A DNA stretch of 64,000 nucleotides from Heloderma charlesbogerti (taxonomy: Eukaryota; Chordata; Lepidosauria; Squamata; Helodermatidae). The stretch is from NCBI GenBank assembly GCA_026122225.1, contig JANEZZ010002248.1, forward strand, positions 124,001 to 188,000. The letters are read 5' to 3'. Below the pieces are notes generated by a model. The model was not told where the DNA came from. It worked only from the letters and a program-made list of their open reading frames with translations, and did no database searches. Shown in pieces: positions 56,900-64,000 of this stretch (the first letter of the stretch is position 1; each line of letters opens with the position of its first letter). Made by a program: the position numbers and the translations under genes.

Positions 56900-57469
56900 G
56901 AAGGAACTGACAGTCAGATAGGGCCTTAGGGATTGAGGAAGTTAGGTCTAGTGAGTGGGGTTTGGGATTAGGAAGGGGTAGATAGGTAGGTTAGGACAAA
57001 GCATAGATTGATTAATAATATATAACTCTTATTAAATGCATTTTATTTATTTTTTGTTGTTAATACAAAATCCCATGTGTTATTTGTCTTATTCTGCTAC
57101 CATTAGAAAACATATTGCCTTGTTACTTCTCGATAGGGAACCAATTAGGCATACTGGGTGTCTCTTTAACCCAGAGAGTTAAAGGGGCTGAAGCTTGGTG
57201 TGTCAGAGAGGAGGACAACTGACCCAGTGGTGGCAGTCGTCCTGAGGGGTTTTTCTTCTCAGTGTCATCAGGCAGACACAGGGGAAGGTAGAACCCAAGG
57301 GCAGGAGCATCACAGGCACATTTCAAAGGGTAACTCAGTTTTGGTTTGCATCTTGATTCAAAATGGAAAATTAGGTAAGTTTGCATGAAAATGCAAACTG
57401 AACAAATTTATTGTGGATCCCTAGTGCCCACACTGTCCACACATTGGGGGAGGTTCTGAAGGGGGGGAT

Positions 57470-57760
57470 GCCTGCTAAATGTGTGCAGGCAGTGCCAGGT
57501 CCAGGTTTTTGGGGACCCTTGGGGAAGACACCCACAATGGGGCCCCTCTCTCAGTGAGTCTACCTTCTCACCACCATTGTCACCAGCTGGTATTGCTGTC
57601 CTTCCTCTTTCTCATCATTGCTACTGCTTGCTTGCTTGCTTGCCAGTCAGAGAGCCAGTGAGCAAGTAGGCCATGGCATCTACTGCTCCTTCTTCTCAGC
57701 ACCACCATTGTCTGGACAAGAGAGAGAGGCAGGTGAACAAGCAGGTTGCAATGGTAAAAA
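57470..57760 (-). repeat. unclassified ~300-bp dispersed repeat
   Basis: Inverted copy of the repeat at 48890-49200: 'CACCATTGTCACCAGCTGGT', 'GCTACTGCTTGCTTGC', 'CACCACCATTGTCTGGAC'. Confidence 0.65.
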
Positions 57761-58160
57761 GGAGGAGCAATTCCAGGGGGTCCCTGCTGTGGTGTGGGCC
57801 CTCAGCAGGTGCCCAATCATGCCTACCCTTGACACCTGCCCTGCGTGCAGGCTATCCCTGTGAGCTGCAACCCCTCTTGAAGCTCATGGGAAAATCTTAT
57901 CAACATTCATCAGGCTTCCTCACTTTAGACCTTCCTCCAACACATGGATAGCAATGGGGGCAGTGCGTGGCAGGGGACAGAGTGGCAGATCTAGTGCAGG
58001 TCTTGCCATGATCTCTCCACACAATGTTATTTTTACATGGAGAGATTTACCTGGACAGTTCTTGTACATTTTTGCCCTAATCCAAAAAGGGAGAATTCAC
58101 TGCATATTTCTTGCTGAATTGGGAACTATATGTAGAAATTGGAATTGGTTGTGTGTCTAC
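57761..58160. other. no gene recognised
   Basis: Nothing supported. Confidence 0.4.
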
Positions 58161-58475
58161 ACATTTGAGTGAATGCTTCATCACACATATTCATAGCTGT
58201 ACACTCCAGTCAACAACTGAAGACCTGCTCTGTGTCCTCCCATCTTTAGAGAAGAGATGGGTGGGTACAAGAGATGAGACCTTTTCATTTGTGGTGCCAC
58301 AACTTTGGAATGCCCTCCTGAGGGAGACTTGTCTGGCCTGATCTCTGTCCAGCTTTCATTGGATGGTGGAAACATGGAGACCTGGCTTTTAAGGCATACT
58401 TTGGGCTGATACAGTATGGTTTGGTCTCAATATGTTTATTAATGTAATATATAAAATGTCTTTATTTATGTCTTT
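58161..58475 (+). mobile_element. L2-type LINE C-terminal codons and 3' UTR
   Basis: The plus frame gives 'EKRWVGTRDETFSFVVPQLW' and 'NALLRETCLA', the conserved end of L2 ORF2. The 3' UTR follows to about 58475. Confidence 0.8.
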
Positions 58476-58479
58476 ATTT

Positions 58480-58705
58480 TGTACTGCATTTATACCCCAT
58501 CTTTTTTCCTCTTGCAAGGCACCCAAGGTGGCTTACATTGTTCTCCTCTCCATTTTATCCTCATAATAACCCTGTGAGGTGGGTTAGGCTGAGAGTCAGT
58601 GACTGGCCCAAAGTTACCCAATGAGCTTCACAGCTGAGTGGGGACTAGAACCAGGGTCTCTTAAATCCTAGTCCAACACTCTAACCACTACACCACATTG
58701 CTTTT
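58480..58705 (-). mobile_element. MIR/CORE-type tRNA SINE
   Basis: Same layout as 42572-42835: 'CACCCAAGGTGGCTTACATT', 'AACCCTGTGAGGTGGG', 'AGTTACCCAATGAGCTTCAC' and 'CTCTAACCACTACACCACA' at the tRNA-like end. Confidence 0.9.
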
Positions 58706-60180
58706 ATTGATTGTTTTTTGTTGTTTTAACTTCATAAGTCTCCTTGTGGACTAAAAGTGCAGGATATAAGCACTGAAGAAATACATACTTGCATTGCAAT
58801 ACATATTCAATCATCATGACATATTCCTGCACAGTACCCATTTGAGCATTATCTATCTAGCTATCTTTCTATCTATGCACACACTTTCATCTGCATTGCA
58901 CTGCAGACAGGAATGCAGATTCCCCCAGTCACTGTCTTGGGGTATGTGAGCATTGCTGCATGCAGCTATTGCTGTGTACATGGGAATGAGCATCCCAAAT
59001 GCTCTCTTGGGATATGAATGCATTGTGCATGCAGCTGCCTTTCACCATCACACGTTATGCAAGTACTAAAACTGTGTTCACAATTCCATTTTCATGAGGA
59101 ATAAAATGCTCACTGGTAACACTGCAAATATGTAACCCTAACGGACATCCTAATACAATAGATGAATCCACTAATGGCACCCTCTCTCTCTTTCACTTTC
59201 AAAGAGCAGTTAAAGGTACTCTTCCAGGAAACATTCTCTGTACTTGTACTAATGCAACAAGTTCAGATATAAGGAGGGCTGATGATGAATCAATTAAACC
59301 CCTGACTATACAACAGAGTTCCCCTATTATTAACAGAGTCTTCAGTATTCTGAAAGTTAAAGCTTCATCTGTAAAACAAAAAGAGCACAAGACTGGAAGA
59401 AAAAGATGCAGCCACACCGTCTCGTATCATTATGCACTTGCAGCCTATATCCACTCAAGCCTCCCATGAAGGCCAAGGCCATTATCTCATTCCTCAGGGT
59501 GTCCAAATTGTCAATTATCTTGTATTTCCTCTAAATTAGCCCTGTGTTGAGAAGTGCCACAAAGGAGGAAAGATAAGGGGCAAAGTCAAAGAGCAAAACC
59601 AATGGCAATGCAGCAGACGCCAAATGGAGGAAGGAGAATAAATTGCTAATTTATTTAGCAGTCTGGATCTTGCATGGGAAGATATTTTTGACATACATAC
59701 TCTGTAGAATGACTCTGGAGAGACATAGTCAAAAGGCATATCCAGAACCTCTGTCTTGCTGCCTTAAGTTTACTCCTCATCATACTTCACCACTTTGGCC
59801 TAGTTTGGTGAGGTGGTGCACCTTTGTCTACTCGGCCGATTACATCAAGTAGGGGCACAAATGGGAGACTGAGCCTCCACACACAGAAAAACAGTAATAA
59901 ATCCATCCACATAGAAAATGTGCATGTCAAGGAGAAGGCTGTGTGAGAACACTGCTCCTGACATTTCGTGATGTCTTGAACTTACCCCACCCTGTTACCC
60001 TGGTTTGTTTTGGTTTATAACTAGGCTCAGGAAACCAAACTCTTTTGCCCCAATACTGGTGAAATAGCTTGGTTTATTCCAGGGCTGGACAACCTGAGGG
60101 CTTCCTTATGTTAGGTGTCTGCTGGAATGGTGGGAGCCACACATGTGCACATACATGTGCACAGGCACTAACACACCACA
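58706..60180. other. no gene recognised
   Basis: CTAT-type repeats near 58850-58877. Otherwise unassigned. Confidence 0.4.
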
Positions 60181-60216
<36 letters not shown>

Positions 60217-60217
60217 C
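60181..60217. repeat. (TC)n(AC)n microsatellite
   Basis: TC run followed by CA run. Confidence 0.95.
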
Positions 60218-60514
60218 ACTCACTCTCACCCCAGCAGCAACAGATCTTGGTCTCTCGGTAACAGCATCTGTTCCATGTCATGGCCTCGAGATGCTGAAGC
60301 CCCCTCCTCAGCCACTCCAACCCAATTGCCCTTCCCCTCAAAAGGAAAACATGCTCTAGGAATGGGCTCTATGGTTCCCACCATAGAAGTCTCATTCCTA
60401 GAGCACTTCCAGAGCATCATAGAAAGCTGGCAGGATGTCTGTAAAAATCCAAGCCACAGAAGAGTTCTTAGAAGTATTATAATGCTCACCTCATATTGGA
60501 GGTAAACATCATAG

Positions 60515-60729
60515 GTTGGATCCAATGTCATTGTTCAGTTATTATGCTCTACTAGTAGAATGGGACTTCCCCATCCTCTCCTCCCTTCTTCAGTTACCTG
60601 CAGAACCCCAAATATGCTCCCTAACCCTCTGGACCAGATTTGGAGGGCAGGTGGTGGGCTGCAGGAGGACAGGGAAGTCCCATTCTACCAGCAGTATCCA
60701 CTGACAGTAAAACGAGATTGGAACCAACC
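60515..60729. mobile_element. palindromic MITE with GGTTGG termini
   Basis: Ends GGTTGGATCCAATG and GATTGGAACCAACC. Inner arms 'TAGTAGAATGGGACTTCCCC' and 'GGAAGTCCCATTCTACCAG' are also inverted. A related piece is at 17471-17645. Confidence 0.75.
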
Positions 60730-60920
60730 CTATAAATTGCCAAGATTCATATTTCCAAACCAGGAATTATGAAATGGCAACATCACTAGTACTGACATGC
60801 TATGGAAATACATTTTTGTGGAGAGAGGAGCATGCAATTTTACATACCCTGATTTGCAATCCAAAGTTGCTCAGCCCTGACACAGATTTACCACCTCTAG
60901 AAGGACTAGAGCATGATTAA

Positions 60921-61372
60921 GGGTGCAATCCTATCTAGATAGGTAGCCACCTCCGAACTCAGAGGCAACCATGTATCCAAAGCAAGGCAGGAGAAGCACA
61001 GGGGGATGGTTCCCTCCGCACCTCTTCTGCCCTGCTTTTTCTGCTGGACAGCCATTTTCAGCTGTCTAGCCACGGGAGGGGGGGCAAGTGGGAGAGGAGG
61101 CTGCTGTATGACACATAGGATGTGTTGTCTATGCTGTTCCACTCTCCCCACCCTGGAATGTCCCCAGCCTCTCCCCTTTTCAGCTGCTCCACACTCCTCT
61201 TCTGAGCATGGAAGATGGGGCTTCTCCATGCTTCCTCCAAGGCAGTGCGGACATGGGGGGAGATTGGTTTTCCAGGAACCGACCTCGGAGCACGGGCTCC
61301 GAGGTCAGTTCCTGGAAAACAGCATATCCTATGGCCATCTAGCCGCTGTCTAGTGGCCATAGGATTGCTCCC
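60921..61372. mobile_element. ~450-bp Harbinger-like non-autonomous element
   Basis: Ends GGGTGCAATCCTATC and ATAGGATTGCTCCC, with TTAA directly on both sides (60917-60920 and 61373-61376). Internal hairpin at 61269-61320 ('TTCCAGGAACCGACCTCGG' and inverted partner). Counterpart of 54824-55274. Confidence 0.85.
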
Positions 61373-61562
61373 TTAATATATCATCTGTGCTATGTCACAT
61401 CATGACTCACAGCTAAATATGTGAGCTACCTGCACTGAAACATTTTTTGTTTGAGATGATCATAGCTTATTCAAATGCACTGACTGTAGGCTTTAATCTG
61501 CAGTGGCTGTTTCATGTATGCTGCTTTCAGGCTGTTGTTTATTAAATGTTTAGGACAATGCT

Positions 61563-61690
61563 CTGGATCCAGACTAAGTAGTTGAACTTGATTCCTGCTG
61601 AAATCAATGGGCCTTAAGTTCAATCATGATTAACTTGTCCCATGGATTTCAATGGGACCCAATTTCAACTAACTCAGGATCCAACTCAGT
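61563..61690. mobile_element. palindromic MITE, unclassified
   Basis: Left 'CTGGATCCAGACTAAGTAG' and 'GAAATCAATGGG' pair with right 'CCATGGATTTCAATGGG' and 'CTAACTCAGGATCCAAC'. Confidence 0.6.
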
Positions 61691-61872
61691 GTGTTTTAAC
61701 ACAAGCTTCTCCAAGATTAAACTGGTCTTTTTTGTAAGAGTCTAGGGATATTGTTTGATTTATGACTGAGAAGTAAATCCAGACAAGGCAAATATAGTGC
61801 AATGAGATATTCCTTCTAAGTGGAAAATGTCTGCATTAAACTAGCCAACATCTATGCTTCCTTCATTCTCAG

Positions 61873-62290
61873 TAGGGATGGGGAAAATTGTTTCAGTTCA
61901 TTCTTGAAAAGAATTTACAAACATTTGCAGATTATTTATTTTATTTGTTATATTTATATATTTATATCCTGCCTTTTCCTCCAAGGAACTCAAGGCTGCT
62001 TACATGGTCCTGCTCCTCTCCATTTTTATCCTCACAACAACCCTGTGAAATAGATCAGGCTGAGAGCCAGTGCCTGGCCCAGAGGGTGAGGTCGGTTAGG
62101 CTCAGGCTGAGAGCCCAAAGTCACCTGGTGAGCTTCATGGCCAAGTGGGGACTAGGACCCGGATCTTCTGAGTCCCACTCCAATGCTCTAACCACTATGC
62201 CACACACATAACTTCATATTTGGGGTGGAAAGAAATTGAGGGTTTAAAAAAATGCATGTTGGACCAAAACTGGCAGATTCATCCATCCAG
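61873..62290. mobile_element. group B hAT-like element interrupted by a SINE
   Basis: Left end TAGGGATGGGGAAAATTGTT, group B text to 61932, SINE to 62205, then 'AAAAAAATGCATGTT' group B text. The right terminus is unclear ('CAGATTCATCCATCC'). Confidence 0.55.
61934..62205 (-). mobile_element. MIR/CORE-type tRNA SINE
   Basis: 'TTATATCCTGCC', 'GGAACTCAAGGCTGCTTACA', 'ACAACCCTGTGAAATAG' and 'CTCTAACCACTATGCCACAC'. A short internal duplication of the 'CAGGCTGAGAGCC' part (62058-62115) makes it longer than its relatives. Confidence 0.9.
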
Positions 62291-62734
62291 GCCAAGGGCT
62301 TTGAGTGCTTAGCTCTTAAAAGTCGGGATTTGAATCCCAGTGTATTCAGCCATAACAGTGTTGAATTAGGGTTGCCACCTCCTTCTTCTGATAGCCTTCT
62401 CATCAATATAGTCTTACACTGGAATCCTTACATTAGAGAGGGGGAGAAGGAAGGAAGCAAGCAAGCAGGCAAGCATTCTGGAGGTGCGTTGTGGGGTGTG
62501 GCAGGGAGGTGCCGAGGGAGGCAGTGGATCTGCAGGATCTACAGCCCTCCAAAACCCCAGGCATGCCCCCAAAGCAGCACCAGCTCTCAGCCCAGTAACT
62601 GGTGTAGATTGAATCCCTCCCATTGAAACTACTGGGAGGGAATAAGTTTTAAAAAAGCAAAATAAAAATGAGTCGGAAAAGAAACAAAAGCAAAAATGCC
62701 CCACCCCTCCCTTTCACATTGCTGCTGGTTTTGG
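62206..62734. other. no gene recognised
   Basis: Nothing supported beyond the possible end of the group B element. Confidence 0.4.
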
Positions 62735-62925
62735 ATCTCAGTAGCAGAGCACATGCTTTGTATGTGGAAGGTCCCCGTTTCGATCCCTGGCATCTCCAGG
62801 TAGGGCTAGGAAAGAATCCTGCCTGAATGGCTGAATCCCTGGAGAGCTGCTGCCAGTCAGTGTCGCCAGTACTGGGTAGATGGGCCACTGGTCTGACTCA
62901 GTACAAGGCAACTTCCTGTGTTCCT
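62735..62925 (+). mobile_element. tRNA-derived SINE, uninterrupted
   Basis: A box-like 'TCAGTAGCAGAGCACATG' and B box-like 'GTTTCGATCCCTGGC' give a tRNA-like head. The body is 'CCAGGTAGGGCTAGGAAAG', 'GGAGAGCTGCTGCCAGTCAG' and the end 'GGCAACTTCCTGTGTTCC'. It serves as the empty-site reference for the insertion at 13571. Confidence 0.88.
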
Positions 62926-62959
62926 AGGATCTCCTAGCAATTAGAAGATTGTTACATTA

Positions 62960-63050
62960 GGTTGCAATCCTCATACCCACTTACCTGGGAGTAATTCCTG
63001 TTGGACACAATGGGACTTACTTCTGAGCAGACATGTTTAGGATTACATTG
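62960..63050. mobile_element. PIF/Harbinger-like MITE with TTA target
   Basis: Ends GGTTGCAATCC and GGATTACATTG, flanked by TTA at 62957-62959 and 63051-63053. Centre 'CTTACCTGGGAGTAA' and 'GGGACTTACTTCTGAG' as in 50653-50743. Confidence 0.8.
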
Positions 63051-63596
63051 TTAGAAATGTGACATATACATGTACATAATATGCTCCTGTTTAATAATTT
63101 CCTTGCCTGCAAAAATAAAAAATAAAAGAACCATTCACCAAGGTGCTGGAGTGCCACTGAATGTGACATTATAGATGCCTGGGTGGAAATGGTCGAGGTG
63201 GTAAGGGCAGGAGCCTTGTGACAGGCAAGCCAATAAATACATGACACCGAGATGACTTTTTGCAAATATGTTTCAGTGTATATTGAAAATTGTTCTTTGC
63301 CTATGATACTACATTTCTTTCTGTTGGACTTTGCTGGGTAAAAGGCTCTCTTTGGTCACATTAAGATAAAGAATTCTTCATTTGCAGACAGATAGCCATG
63401 TCAAAAGTTACCTATTTTTACTGTCTTAGATACTTTCATTCACCCTTCCATATCCTGAGACTTATTTATATAATATTCTGCTGCTGACCTTCCAAATGTT
63501 TCTCTCATTTCTGTTCCTTGCTGTACTGCAGGAGTTTTATGAGGGTGAACAAAGAATTAGTAGCCCATTTCTATCCGTCCGTAGTAAATTTCCTTT
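63051..63596. other. no gene recognised
   Basis: Unassigned, repeat-poor. Confidence 0.4.
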
Positions 63597-63812
63597 TTGC
63601 CCTTGGAGAGGGACCTTTACTTCAGTGTCTGTCTGTACTATTATGAAATTGACACGTTCACAGAGGTGAAATCTGGACAGCAGACACCCCAGGCTGATGG
63701 CTGCACCAATCAACCACTGCCTAAGGGCCAAACACCAAGCCCATTTATGCAAAAGACCCAGAAGGCTAAAGCATTCAAATATCACATTCCGTCTGATGAT
63801 AGTGAAGATTAA
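63597..63812 (+). CDS. weak candidate for a terminal coding exon
   Basis: The frame ends in a non-repetitive hydrophilic tail, 'QKAKAFKYHIPSDDSED', and overlaps no recognised repeat. Acceptor-like AG sites precede it: TTCACAG at 63656-63662 after a pyrimidine-containing stretch, and CTGTACTGCAG at 63521-63531. I do not recognise the protein, and a 71-codon frame can occur by chance. If real it would be the last exon of a plus-strand gene lying mostly upstream. Confidence 0.15.
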   Translation: MPLERDLYFSVCLYYYEIDTFTEVKSGQQTPQADGCTNQPLPKGQTPSPFMQKTQKAKAFKYHIPSDDSED

Positions 63813-63961
63813 TGTCACGTGAAACAAAATAGAAATTCCACAGTCACATATATTCTACAAATAGGATTCCACGGAACAATGGAACTGCAGAAACATGAAA
63901 ATCAGGTATCCTGAAGCAATAGGTGTATGTGCACAAGCCCTTAGGAGGGTCTTGATGACTT

Positions 63962-64000
63962 ATTTATTTATTACATTTATATCCCGCCTTTTTCTTCCCT
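63962..64000 (-). mobile_element. SINE, cut by the window end
   Basis: 'TATTTATTACATTTATATCC' and 'CGCCTTTTTCTTCC' is the 3' tail of the MIR/CORE-type SINE seen at 42572. Confidence 0.8.

Larger units (their letters stand above)
56760..57240 (+). mobile_element. LTR-like insertion (tentative)
   Basis: Sequence unlike the flanking group B element. Order: 109-bp hairpin (56782-56890), TATA box (56892-56899), G/A-rich leader, T-rich stretch, then 'CCAGTGGTGGCAGTCGTCC', which is placed like a tRNA primer-binding site after an LTR. No target duplication or coding part was found. Confidence 0.35.
56430..57423. mobile_element. group B hAT-like element with a foreign insertion
   Basis: Begins TAGGGATGGACAAATCTGTC and ends TATTGTGGATCCCTA. 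AT-rich group B text is present at 56440-56750 and 57340-57420, with an unrelated stretch in between. Flanks AATCCTGC and GTGCCCAC do not match, so the two ends could belong to two copies. Confidence 0.55.

Noticed and set aside
56430..57423. Exact target duplication for this group B element
   Set aside because: The flanking 8-mers AATCCTGC and GTGCCCAC do not match at any small offset, so the two ends may not belong together.
62735..62925. tRNA gene
   Set aside because: A-box and B-box-like text is present, but the sequence continues into a SINE body and recurs at 13470, so it is a tRNA-derived SINE.

Overview
This is eukaryotic, non-coding, repeat-rich DNA. The mix of retroelements points to a squamate reptile (lizard-like): RTE/BovB, CR1 and L2 LINEs, MIR/CORE-type tRNA SINEs, a second tRNA-derived SINE and many DNA-transposon remnants. 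The species cannot be named from the sequence. I find no convincing host protein-coding gene. All protein-like reading frames of any quality are LINE reverse transcriptase or endonuclease pieces, except one weak candidate terminal exon near 63.6-63.8 kb. The window is probably intergenic or inside a large intron.

The dominant feature is a set of about 19 DNA-transposon copies. They share short termini reading TAGGGATG/CATCCCTA (or the close variant TAGGGGTG) and, where readable, 8-bp target-site duplications, which is the hAT-superfamily signature. They fall into three groups. Group A (8 copies: 18622-19790 with 18885-19556 nested in it, 23611-24200, 27153-27641, 30750-31716, 36540-37498, 53627-54321, 55388-56304) is CpG-rich and is built from arrays of perfect or near-perfect hairpins of two alternating kinds. 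One kind is based on TAGGCTACGTAAAT and its complement, the other on GCAAATGGCGGC and its complement. Five of the eight have exact 8-bp duplications and three differ at one base. Group B (4005, 12157, 17752, 20348, 30560, 47863, 56430, 61873) is AT-rich and older. Group C (13571, 19835, 51379) is short and GC-rich. No transposase is present, so all are non-autonomous.

Layout. 0-10.7 kb: old SINE and LINE tails, a 0.9-kb inverted repeat (2292-3205), a 108-bp BovB insertion and an AT-rich tract with little recognisable repeat. 10.7-13.9 kb: a decayed BovB copy and a group C element inserted in a SINE. 14-24 kb: MITEs, a CR1 3' end, the nested group A pair, and a 5'-truncated BovB copy with an intact 354-residue frame (21428-22492). 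24-30 kb: L2, MITEs, a group A copy and an LTR-like segment. 30-37.5 kb: two very similar 0.96-kb group A copies flanking a CR1 and an L2. 37.5-47.8 kb: mostly unrecognised AT-rich DNA with one L2, one SINE and microsatellites. 47.8-64 kb: groups A, B and C, PIF/Harbinger-like MITEs, a 109-bp hairpin next to a TATA box, L2 and SINEs.

No genes act together here. The biology visible is transposition: successive insertions, one into another, with target duplications that can still be read. Statements on similarity to known families come from recognition, not from a database search.
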